Shown one piece after another: positions 17,403 to 24,449 of a DNA stretch of 35,928 nt. The position numbers and the translations under genes were made by a program. Position 1 is the stretch's first letter. Each line of letters opens with the position of its first letter. Source of the stretch: an uncultured Eubacteriales bacterium. Its GTDB lineage: Bacteria; Bacillota; Clostridia; Oscillospirales; QAKW01. The notes beneath the pieces are model-generated. The model ran no database searches. It was not told where the DNA came from and saw only the letters and a list, made by a program, of their open reading frames with translations. The DNA lies in NCBI GenBank assembly GCA_902492505.1, contig CABULU010000014.1, positions 1-35,928 of the forward strand. Direction: 5' to 3'.

Positions 17403-17464
17403 TTTCTCTCACCTCTGAAAATATAACGCAGATTTAATATATTGCATTTCTTTACATGATATTT

Positions 17465-17493
17465 ATTATATATCTATTTCAGCTTAAAGTCAA
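17465..17493 (-). promoter_or_regulatory. Sigma-A promoter of the aminotransferase-tetR unit
   Basis: On the minus strand TTGACT at 17493-17488 is separated by 17 bases from a perfect TATAAT at 17470-17465. It is about 60 bases upstream of the GTG start. Confidence 0.85.
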
Positions 17494-17511
17494 ATGACAC
17501 AAACGTAATAT

Positions 17512-17541
17512 TTGAAAAACCCGTGCGCAAATCCGCACGGG
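17512..17541 (-). terminator. Terminator after the GH109-like gene
   Basis: An 8-bp GC-rich stem, CCCGTGCG at 17520-17527 and CGCACGGG at 17534-17541, has a 6-base loop. The minus strand continues with TTTTTC. Confidence 0.9.
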
Positions 17542-17569
17542 CATAGTAATTTTTAATTCAATTACAGTC

Positions 17570-18763
17570 TCAGATTTTGTTTAAAAGCCACGCACCGTTT
17601 GTGAAATCCGGAAAATCCACCGGCGCGCCGCCCAGTGAAATCGAATTTTCGCTGAGCGCAGTCACACACATCCAGCTTGCCATATCATAAACATCAATCG
17701 GGCACGGGCGCTTTTCAATAAGACTGTCCACAAAATCATTCATTACAAGCCAGTCAATACCGCCGTGACCGCCCTGGACACCGTCGCTTAAGTATTTCTT
17801 CCAAATTTCATGGTCGTACTTTTCCGCATAGGTTTTGCCGTTGCCCCATTCCTCTTTCCATTTGAAGTGCTTGCCGTCTCCGTTAAGATACACCGAATCG
17901 GTGACCTCCTCGTACATGCCCTTTGTACCGCGCACCGTAAACTGGCGGCTGTAATAGCGCGGAAGCGTAGTATCAAGAGTCAGCCTTATCGTCTGCCCGC
18001 CCGCGCAGGTAATGACTGTTGTTACAACGTCGCCCTGAGCAAAATGCGCGTTTTTCAGCTTATCATTTTCAGGCATATTAGCGTTTATATATTCGTTAAG
18101 TCCCGCAGATTTAGACGCAAAGGAGGCAAGCTTTACAAACCTGTTGCCGCGGTTGATATCCAGCACCTTGGCAATCGGGCCGAGCTCATGAGTCGGGTAA
18201 TTTTCGCAGTTACGCGCCAAATAATTGCGCAGACGGTAGTGCCTGTTTTGCTCACCCTCCGAAATTTCATCACGCAGGTCATGGCAGTAACCGCCCTCAC
18301 AGTGAACAATCTCACCGAACAGTCCCTGCCGCACCATATTAAGCACCATAAGCTCTCTGCGGTCGTAGCAGCAGTTTTCAAGCAGCATTATAGGAGTCCC
18401 GGTCTTTTCATAAGTATGTACAAGCTCCCAGCACTGTTCAACACTGTATGCGCCGCCCACCTCAACGCCGACCGGCTTTGAGGCTTTCATACACTCTATG
18501 GCAAGAGGAATATGCGACTCCCACGCTGAATAAATAAATACCGCTTCAACGTCGGGTCTATTAATAAGCTCAAGAGCGTCAGTTGTGCCGTAAACAGCAT
18601 TTCCCGACGCCTTTTTTACAATGTCAATGCCCTCCTGTACCCTGTCCTCATACAGGTCGCACACCGCTGTCACCTCGACAGTCGGCATATTCATTAAAAT
18701 AACCTTCAGCAGTCCCTTGCCGCGATGTCCCAGACCTATAACGCCGAATTTAATTTTTTTCAT
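17570..18763 (-). CDS. Gfo/Idh/MocA-family protein, GH109-like
   Basis: The 397-residue protein has an N-terminal Rossmann domain (FGVIGLGHRGKG) and a C-terminal Gfo/Idh/MocA domain. The stretches WESHIPLAIECMKASKPVGVEV, GGYCHDLR and YPTHELGPIAKVLDINRG recall the GH109 branch, whose known members are NAD+-dependent alpha-N-acetylgalactosaminidases rather than dehydrogenases. The usual Lys-Pro dehydrogenase motif EKP is here EVGG, which also fits GH109 better. The start at 18763 has GGAGG 8 bases before; upstream in-frame starts are too close to, or before, that site. No signal peptide is seen. It is divergent from an AraC regulator. An ordinary sugar dehydrogenase remains possible. Confidence 0.75.
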   Translation of the reverse strand: MKKIKFGVIGLGHRGKGLLKVILMNMPTVEVTAVCDLYEDRVQEGIDIVKKASGNAVYGTTDALELINRPDVEAVFIYSAWESHIPLAIECMKASKPVGVEVGGAYSVEQCWELVHTYEKTGTPIMLLENCCYDRRELMVLNMVRQGLFGEIVHCEGGYCHDLRDEISEGEQNRHYRLRNYLARNCENYPTHELGPIAKVLDINRGNRFVKLASFASKSAGLNEYINANMPENDKLKNAHFAQGDVVTTVITCAGGQTIRLTLDTTLPRYYSRQFTVRGTKGMYEEVTDSVYLNGDGKHFKWKEEWGNGKTYAEKYDHEIWKKYLSDGVQGGHGGIDWLVMNDFVDSLIEKRPCPIDVYDMASWMCVTALSENSISLGGAPVDFPDFTNGAWLLNKI

Positions 18764-18768
18764 AGTCA

Positions 18769-18797
18769 TTGCCTCCGTAAGCCTTATGTGATACAAT
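18769..18797 (+). promoter_or_regulatory. Promoter of the second AraC gene
   Basis: TTGCCT at 18769-18774 and TACAAT at 18792-18797 are separated by 17 bases. The predicted start of transcription, near 18804, falls inside the -10 box of the opposing promoter. Confidence 0.65.
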
Positions 18798-18800
18798 AGC

Positions 18801-18829
18801 ATTATATACCTGCAAAAATCATATGTCTA
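18801..18829 (-). promoter_or_regulatory. Promoter of the GH109-like gene
   Basis: On the minus strand TAGACA at 18829-18824 is 17 bases from a perfect TATAAT at 18806-18801. It overlaps the start region of the divergent AraC promoter. Confidence 0.75.
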
Positions 18830-18851
18830 TCAGAAAAAGAGGCATTTTTAT

Positions 18852-19727
18852 ATGAAAAAAGCTCATTTCACTCATAGTGAAAAATACATCAGCAAAGTAA
18901 TTGAAATAGAGTCGCTCGTATCGATATTTGAAGCAAATTACGATGGAGCATACTATTTTCCGGGAGAATTTCACCCGTTCTGGGAACTTGTATATGTTAT
19001 GAAAGGGGAGGTATGCGTTTCCGGCGACGAAAAGGTATATACGCTCAGGGCGGGAGAGATGATATTCCATAAACCAATGGAATTTCACAGGCTGTGGAGT
19101 GCAAACGGAAAAGAATTTCACGTATTCATAACGGCATTTCGAGCGGGCGGACCGCTCACCGGCGCATTTGAAAATTTGGCTTTAAGTCTGTCAAAAGGGC
19201 AAAAATCGGAGATTGAACGGCTGCGCAGCTTTGTCCGGCGGCATTTTCCAAACAGGAACGGAAACTACCACACTGCAATATTTCGAGAGTGGAACGAAAG
19301 GCGCAGTGAAGTTCAGCTTGTTTTTAACATGCTCGAAAGGTTTTTGCTCTCAGTTTCGGGCGGCAGTGAAATTGAGGTAAAAAGCACAGACAGCAGCGGT
19401 GTTTCTGAGCTGTACAGGCAAATAATAAGCAAACTGAATGAAAACGTTTACGGACAGATTACGCTAAGAGAGCTGGCTGAGCAGTGCAACTTCAGCACGG
19501 CACAGCTCAAAAGAGCATTTTCGGTATACTCGGACATCGGCATACACAAATATTTTCTGAAGCTGAAAATAGCAATGTCAATACGTCTGCTCGGAAAGGG
19601 CATGCCGATAAGCGAGATAAGCCGCACACTCTCCTTTTCCAATCAGAACTACTTTTCTGCAGTGTTCAGGCGGGAAACCGGATTGCCGCCGACCGAATAC
19701 AAACGCACGGTTCTTGGAATAAAGTAA
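18852..19727 (+). CDS. AraC-family transcriptional regulator
   Basis: The 291-residue protein has an N-terminal cupin domain (GEVCVSGDEKVYTLRAGEMIF, HKPMEFHRLW) and a C-terminal AraC DNA-binding domain. The two helix-turn-helix motifs are LRELAEQCNFSTAQLKRAF and ISEISRTLSFSNQNYFSAVF, then RRETGLPPTEYKR. The ATG follows AGAGG at about 9 bases. It is divergent from the GH109-like gene and probably controls it, sensing a sugar or sugar derivative by its cupin domain. The ligand is not known. Confidence 0.93.
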   Translation: MKKAHFTHSEKYISKVIEIESLVSIFEANYDGAYYFPGEFHPFWELVYVMKGEVCVSGDEKVYTLRAGEMIFHKPMEFHRLWSANGKEFHVFITAFRAGGPLTGAFENLALSLSKGQKSEIERLRSFVRRHFPNRNGNYHTAIFREWNERRSEVQLVFNMLERFLLSVSGGSEIEVKSTDSSGVSELYRQIISKLNENVYGQITLRELAEQCNFSTAQLKRAFSVYSDIGIHKYFLKLKIAMSIRLLGKGMPISEISRTLSFSNQNYFSAVFRRETGLPPTEYKRTVLGIK

Positions 19728-19939
19728 AACATCGTTTGAAAATTTAAAGTTAGATATAAAAGCGACACAAATCGACACTATTCGTCACACTGCGCAATTA
19801 AAATTTAATCACAAAATAATTATTTTGCCATTTAAGAAAGAGAGGACGGTGACTTTTTCTTTCCCCTTAGCAAATTTTAAGAAATACGATACAAAATTCT
19901 AATTTTTAATGTGAGGAATAATCCGAACACCGAATGTTA

Positions 19940-20036
19940 TTGTACTTATCACCGTCTGTACAACAACTTTACACCGTACACAGGCGCCTGTGTACGGCAA
20001 ACAGCTCCCGGCAGTCTCTGTTTCGGGAGTCTGTTT
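19940..20036 (+). other. Structured non-coding segment with three consecutive hairpins
   Basis: The 309 bases from 19728 to 20036 hold no credible gene. The left part is AT-rich. The right part has, in order: TTGTAC at 19940-19945 with GTACAA at 19958-19963; a perfect 24-base palindrome at 19974-19997 (half-site CCGTACACAGGC); and a 12-bp stem with one bulged T, AAACAGCTCCCG at 19999-20010 pairing with 20024-20036. The clpX terminator begins at the next base. The last stem followed by TTTAATT could itself be a weak plus-strand terminator for the AraC gene. A small RNA is possible but no family is recognised. Confidence 0.5.
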
Positions 20037-20078
20037 AATTATAAAAGCTCCGCCACAATGGGCGGAGCTTTTATAATT
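20037..20078. terminator. Strong terminator after clpX
   Basis: An 18-bp perfect stem, at 20037-20054 and 20061-20078 around AAAAGCTCCGCC, has a 6-base loop. T-runs occur within both arms, so it can stop transcripts from both sides. Confidence 0.92.
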
Positions 20079-20080
20079 AT

Positions 20081-21337
20081 TTACTCTTTCAGTGCATTTG
20101 ATTTCAAAACCTTAAAAGGTTCTTTTCCGTTTACAAAATCCTTTGTGATTATAACCTTTTCCACGTCATTCATACTTGGTACGTCAAACATAACCTGCTG
20201 CATGGTTTTTTCGATAATTGCACGAAGTCCGCGCGCTCCTGTTTTATTGGCAATAGTCAGCGCAGCTATCTCGGACAGTGCGTTATCCTCAAACTCAAGC
20301 TCTATACCGTCATAATCAAACAGCTTTTTATACTGCTTGACAATAGCGTTTTTCGGCTCGGTCAGAATTTTCAGCATTGCCTTGTCGTCCAGCTCGTCAA
20401 GCGATACAAGAACGGGAAGTCTGCCGACAATCTCCGGAATGAGACCGTATTTCACAATGTCATAGCTCTCAACATTTTTATAAATCTCACTTAGATTATT
20501 TCCGCCAGATTTAAGCTCGGAACCGAAGCCTATTCCGCCGTTGCCCTTCATACGCTTTTCAACGGTTTTCTGTATACCGTCAAAAGACCCGCCGCAGATA
20601 AACAGAATATTTTTCGTATCGATATGGATAAACTCCTGATTAGGATGCTTTCTGCCGCCCTGCGGCGGCACGTTGGAAACAGTGCCCTCCAATATTTTGA
20701 GCAACGCCTGCTGTACACCCTCTCCGCTTACGTCGCGGGTGATGGACATATTCTCGCTCTTGCGGGAAATCTTATCAATTTCATCAATATAGATTATTCC
20801 CTTTTCCGCCCTTTCAATGTCAAAATCCGCAGCCTGAATGAGCTTTAAAAGAATATTTTCAACGTCTTCTCCGACATAACCCGCCTCTGTCAGCGTCGTC
20901 GCGTCAGCGATTGCAAAAGGCACGCCCAAAATTTTTGCCAGAGTCTGAGCAAGGTAGGTCTTACCGCTGCCCGTGGGGCCTATAAGCAAAATATTGCTTT
21001 TCTGGATTTCCACTCCGTCATCGTTGTCGTCAAGATTCATAATTCGTTTATAGTGATTATAAACCGCGACGCTCAGCGCAACCTTTGCCCTGTCCTGACC
21101 AATGATATAATCGTCTAAAAAATGTTTTATCTCATGCGGGGTATACAGCTTTATATCAAGTGCCTGAGACGGAGCTTCTTCGGGCACAGTCATATTGAGT
21201 CCGAGCATCTGTGCGCCGAACTCTATGCAGTCGCTGCAAATATATGCGTTATTGCCCGCAAGCATTTTATCAACCGCATCCTCTGCGCGGCCGCAAAACG
21301 AGCAGCGGCGTTTATTCGTGTCCTGAATATCCGACAT
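20081..21337 (-). CDS. clpX: ATP-dependent Clp protease ATP-binding subunit ClpX
   Basis: ClpX unfolds tagged proteins and feeds them to ClpP. The 418 residues begin with the zinc-binding domain (Cys 12, 15, 34 and 37). The AAA+ module follows with Walker A GPTGSGKTYLAQTLA near residue 118, the GYVGEDVE pore-1 loop, Walker B IIYIDEIDKI, and the IGF loop (GGIGFGSEL) that docks on ClpP. GAGGT lies 5 bases before the ATG. The gene starts just after the clpP stop, and the order tig-clpP-clpX is the common bacterial one. The usual downstream lon gene is missing; a terminator follows instead. Confidence 0.98.
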   Translation of the reverse strand: MSDIQDTNKRRCSFCGRAEDAVDKMLAGNNAYICSDCIEFGAQMLGLNMTVPEEAPSQALDIKLYTPHEIKHFLDDYIIGQDRAKVALSVAVYNHYKRIMNLDDNDDGVEIQKSNILLIGPTGSGKTYLAQTLAKILGVPFAIADATTLTEAGYVGEDVENILLKLIQAADFDIERAEKGIIYIDEIDKISRKSENMSITRDVSGEGVQQALLKILEGTVSNVPPQGGRKHPNQEFIHIDTKNILFICGGSFDGIQKTVEKRMKGNGGIGFGSELKSGGNNLSEIYKNVESYDIVKYGLIPEIVGRLPVLVSLDELDDKAMLKILTEPKNAIVKQYKKLFDYDGIELEFEDNALSEIAALTIANKTGARGLRAIIEKTMQQVMFDVPSMNDVEKVIITKDFVNGKEPFKVLKSNALKE

Positions 21338-21339
21338 TT

Positions 21340-21921
21340 TTACCTCGATTTGATAACTTTGTCTATTAAACCGTAATCACATGCCTGCTGCGCTGTCATA
21401 AAGTTATCCCTCTCTGTATCACGTTCGATAACCTCAAGCGGCTGACCCGTCGCTTCGGCAAGCATGGTATTCAGCTTTTTCTTAATATTTACAATACGCT
21501 GCGCATGAATCTGAATATCGGTTGCCTGACCCTGCGCGCCTCCGAGCGGCTGATGAATCATAATTTCACTGTTAGGGAGCGCCAAACGCTTGCCCTTTGT
21601 GCCGGCGGAAAGCAAAAATGCGCCCATGCTGGCAGCCATACCGATGCATATAGTGGATACGTCGCATTTTATATACTGCATCGTATCATAAATTGCCATA
21701 CCGGAGGTTATAGAGCCGCCGGGTGAATTAATATAAAAGCTGATATCCTTTTCACTGTCCTGGGCTTCAAGATACAAAAGCTGCGCAACCACAAGACTTG
21801 CCGTAACATCGTTGACCTCCTCGGACAAAAACACGATACGGTCGTTCAAAAGGCGCGAGTAGATATCATACGAGCGCTCGCCGCGGCTCGTCTGCTCTAC
21901 AACCATAGGTACTAAGCTCAT
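21340..21921 (-). CDS. clpP: ATP-dependent Clp protease proteolytic subunit ClpP
   Basis: The 193-residue serine protease has the catalytic Ser98 in GMAASMGAF, His123 in MIHQPLGG and Asp near 172 in ERDTERDNF. The N-terminal SLVPMVVEQTSRGERSYDIYSRLL is the standard start after the short propeptide. The ATG at 21921 is chosen because AGGAGA lies 8 bases before it; the TTG further upstream would overlap that site. It assembles as a double ring with ClpX. It lies between tig and clpX, with gaps of 23 and 2 bases. Confidence 0.98.
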   Translation of the reverse strand: MSLVPMVVEQTSRGERSYDIYSRLLNDRIVFLSEEVNDVTASLVVAQLLYLEAQDSEKDISFYINSPGGSITSGMAIYDTMQYIKCDVSTICIGMAASMGAFLLSAGTKGKRLALPNSEIMIHQPLGGAQGQATDIQIHAQRIVNIKKKLNTMLAEATGQPLEVIERDTERDNFMTAQQACDYGLIDKVIKSR

Positions 21922-21944
21922 AGCAAAATCTCCTGACAATAAAT

Positions 21945-23297
21945 TTACTCCGCTTCCTCTTCGTCAGCGGGCTTTTTGGCCGCAGTCTTTTTTGCTGCGG
22001 TTTTTTTAGCCGCCTGCTTCTGCTCGGTTATTTGCGCATTGTTCTTAATTAATTCAACAGCCTTGCCGACGGCAACATCCATAGTGATTTCCTCGGCAGG
22101 AACAAAGCGCTTTACATCCTCAAGCTTCATCTTATAAGCATCGGCTATCATCTGATATTCTTTATCTGTATCTTCATCGGAAACAACAATCTTTTCAAGC
22201 TCAACAATCTTTTCAAGAGCAAGACGGGTTTTCACCTGCTTTTCAGCTTCAGGCTCATAGTTCTTTTTAAAGGATTCAAGGTCGGTGCCCATATACTGAA
22301 TATAAGTATTAAGATTAAGCCCGGAGCCTGCCAAGCGCTGCTCAAACTCAGCCATCATGCTGTCAACCTTTCGTGAAATCATAACGGCGGGTATCTCTAC
22401 CTCGGTATTTTCAAGAAGCTTATCAACAAGCGCACTTTCCAGCTCAGACTCGGACTGCGCGTTCTTCTGTTCCTTAAGCTTCTTTTTGATATCCGCTTTA
22501 AGCTCCGCAAGCGTATCAAACTCGCTGACGTCCTTTGCAAACTCATCGTCCGCATCCGGCAGCTGGATTTCCTTTACATTGTTTACCTTAACCTTGAATA
22601 CTGCCGCCTTGCCCTTCAGCTCCTCAGCGTGATACTCCTCCGGGAAGGTAACGTTTACATCACACTCGTCCCCTGCCTTTTTACCGATAAGCTGATCCTC
22701 AAAGCCCGGAATAAAAGTGTTGGAGCCGAGACTCAAATCATAGCCCTGTGCCTTACCGCCGTCAAACGGCACGCCGTCCACGGAGCCCTCGTAATCGATA
22801 TTTACCGTATCCCCGCTCTTTGCCTCACGGTCAACATCCACGATTCTCTGGTTTTGTTTGCGCAGCGCCTCTATTTCGCCCTTGACCATTGTTTCTGTTA
22901 CATTATAGACGTTCTTTACGGCTTTTATACCTTTATAGTCCTTAACCTCAACCTCAGGCTTTACAGTAACCTTTGCCTTAAATTCAAAGCCCTCGGAATC
23001 AACCGACGTCACCTCGACGGCAGGGTTGTCCACGGGAGAAATTCCCGCCTGCGCCACAGCCGCGTCATAGGCTGCCGGATACAGCGCATTTATGGCGTCA
23101 TCATAGAATACGCCCTCGCCGTACAGCTTCTCAACCATCTTTCTGGGTGCCTTGCCCTTTCGAAAGCCCGGAACCGTCATCTTTGCAATATTCTTTTTAA
23201 ACGCCGCGTCCACCGCAGCCTTAAACTCGTCGCCCTTTACCTCGACAACAAGCTCGACGGTATTTTTATCCGTTTTGTTGTTTTCCTTTAAATTCAT
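21945..23297 (-). CDS. tig: Trigger factor
   Basis: This ribosome-bound chaperone has 450 residues in three parts. The N-terminal ribosome-binding domain contains the signature GFRKGKAPRKMVEK. The FKBP-type prolyl isomerase domain (GDTVNIDYEGSVDGVPFDGG to GFEDQLIGKKAGD) is near residues 160-245. A helical C-terminal domain follows. Odd feature: the last 25 or so residues form a Lys/Ala repeat (AAKKTAAKKTAAKKP) ending in an acidic DEEEAE tail, not part of the standard fold. GGAGG lies 8 bases before the ATG. It is followed by clpP. Confidence 0.97.
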   Translation of the reverse strand: MNLKENNKTDKNTVELVVEVKGDEFKAAVDAAFKKNIAKMTVPGFRKGKAPRKMVEKLYGEGVFYDDAINALYPAAYDAAVAQAGISPVDNPAVEVTSVDSEGFEFKAKVTVKPEVEVKDYKGIKAVKNVYNVTETMVKGEIEALRKQNQRIVDVDREAKSGDTVNIDYEGSVDGVPFDGGKAQGYDLSLGSNTFIPGFEDQLIGKKAGDECDVNVTFPEEYHAEELKGKAAVFKVKVNNVKEIQLPDADDEFAKDVSEFDTLAELKADIKKKLKEQKNAQSESELESALVDKLLENTEVEIPAVMISRKVDSMMAEFEQRLAGSGLNLNTYIQYMGTDLESFKKNYEPEAEKQVKTRLALEKIVELEKIVVSDEDTDKEYQMIADAYKMKLEDVKRFVPAEEITMDVAVGKAVELIKNNAQITEQKQAAKKTAAKKTAAKKPADEEEAE

Positions 23298-23331
23298 TTA
23301 TGTATACCTCCGTTTTTCTAACTGATATATT

Positions 23332-24012
23332 TTATATTTTAAGCGGCAAAAAGTCAATAGCATCGGCGGAAACAAGGAAAAATTCTATGCCAAAGTGAGT
23401 GCCGCGCACAGCATTTTTGATTGATGCTGCGTGAAGATGACCGTAAAAACAGCGTTTGACGCCGTATTTTTGCATAACCGACACAAACTCCTCAATGCAA
23501 CCGCCGTCAAAAACCGGAGGATAATGCATAAAAACAACCTTTTCAAGCCCATTTGGCGCGCACATAAGAGAGCGTTCGAGTCTGCCCGCCTCACGCATGA
23601 TAATCTTATCATCCTGCTCGCTTTTTTTCTCACACCAGCCGCGGGTTGCACACAGAGCATAGTTTTCAACCGAAACGCAGCTGTTATAAATAAACTCAAA
23701 GTTACAAATACCGCGTTTATTCAATATCCGCGTCATTTTTGAAACAGTGTCCCACCAATAATCGTGATTTCCCTTTACAATTACCTTTCTGCCGGGAAGC
23801 CGGGCAAGAAGCTCAAAGTCGCAAAGAGCCTCTTCAAAAGACATACCCCATGAAACATCGCCTGCAATGACAACAGTGTCTGTGTCCGACACGTTTTTTT
23901 CCCAGTTGATTTTCAGTTTTTCGATATAATTATCCCATGCGCCGCCGAACACGTCCATAGGTTTGTTGGCAGCGCCCGGCAAATGCGTATCGCCGATTGC
24001 AAAAACTGACAA
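23332..24012 (-). CDS. Calcineurin-like metallophosphoesterase
   Basis: The 226-residue protein has the complete metal-binding motif set: GDTHLPG (residues 7-13), GDVSWGM near 50, GNHDYWW near 82, an MHYPP His near 165 and GHLHAAS near 192. Two metal ions are expected. The substrate is unknown; the family covers phosphoproteins, cyclic nucleotides and nucleotides. It lies 34 bases upstream of tig on the same strand with no clear promoter between, so it may be co-transcribed with tig-clpP-clpX. Confidence 0.92.
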   Translation of the reverse strand: MSVFAIGDTHLPGAANKPMDVFGGAWDNYIEKLKINWEKNVSDTDTVVIAGDVSWGMSFEEALCDFELLARLPGRKVIVKGNHDYWWDTVSKMTRILNKRGICNFEFIYNSCVSVENYALCATRGWCEKKSEQDDKIIMREAGRLERSLMCAPNGLEKVVFMHYPPVFDGGCIEEFVSVMQKYGVKRCFYGHLHAASIKNAVRGTHFGIEFFLVSADAIDFLPLKI

Positions 24013-24092
24013 ATTTATTTTTTCCTTCCGTAATTTTACATGTTTATTTTAAATTTCGCGGATAAAATAATGCTTGAAAGGAGCTGTTAAAA

Positions 24093-24263
24093 ATGGATCA
24101 GAACAAATGCAAAAACACAGGCGTTGTATGTGAAGTAACCGAATGTCATTATCACACGGGCGACAACTGCTGCACCGCTGAAAAAATCGAAGTTTGCAAC
24201 TGCAAAGTCTGCGGTGACAACGGAAACGAGACATTCTGCTCAACCTACCGCGAAAAGTTTTAG
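24093..24263 (+). CDS. DUF1540 cysteine-rich mini-protein
   Basis: A 56-residue protein that starts MDQNKCKNTGVVCEVTECHY and has nine Cys in all. The spacing CEVTEC, then HTGDNCC, an AEKIEV strand and a final ETFCSTY match the DUF1540 domain, which occurs in many Clostridia and Bacilli and probably binds a metal. AAAGGAGC lies 9 bases before the ATG. It is the only plus-strand gene between 19.7 and 33 kb and is divergent from the metallophosphoesterase gene. Function is unknown. Confidence 0.88.
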   Translation: MDQNKCKNTGVVCEVTECHYHTGDNCCTAEKIEVCNCKVCGDNGNETFCSTYREKF

Positions 24264-24276
24264 TTCCTTTTATAAT

Positions 24277-24425
24277 CCGAAAAAACCAAATTACAGCTTA
24301 AAATGCAAAAACGCAAATATTTAATTTGTATTTTGATTTTTCGGAAAACACTGCCGCCGCACGGTTTACATGCACAATATACAAAGCGATATGTTGCAGG
24401 CGTAAAATCGGCGGCGGTTTTTTAC
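24277..24425 (+). terminator. Two long imperfect hairpins after the DUF1540 gene
   Basis: The first repeat pairs CCGAAAAA at 24277-24284 with TTTTTCGG at 24337-24344, with CAAATT/AATTTG nested inside. The second pairs 24351-24359 with 24409-24417 (CTGCCGCCG with CGGCGGCGG, one G-U), with TTTAC/GTAAA nested. It is followed by TTTTTT, so the second hairpin can stop the plus-strand transcript before thrC. The stems are longer than a usual terminator. Confidence 0.6.
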
Positions 24426-24449
24426 ATATATGACGATTTGTGCGGCGCC

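Noticed and set aside
17810..18481. 223-codon plus-strand frame
   Set aside because: It is fully antisense to the GH109-like gene and reflects its codon bias.
19911..20315. 134-codon plus-strand frame after the second AraC gene
   Set aside because: It runs through the palindrome and the clpX terminator, then antisense to clpX. No family is recognised and it has only a weak GTGAGG near its start.
21970..22015. Short repeat considered as a DNA tandem-repeat array
   Set aside because: It is coding sequence for the Lys/Ala tail of trigger factor; the units are too few and short for a CRISPR or satellite array.
22629..23291. 220-codon plus-strand frame opposite tig
   Set aside because: It is antisense to trigger factor with no domain or start signals.
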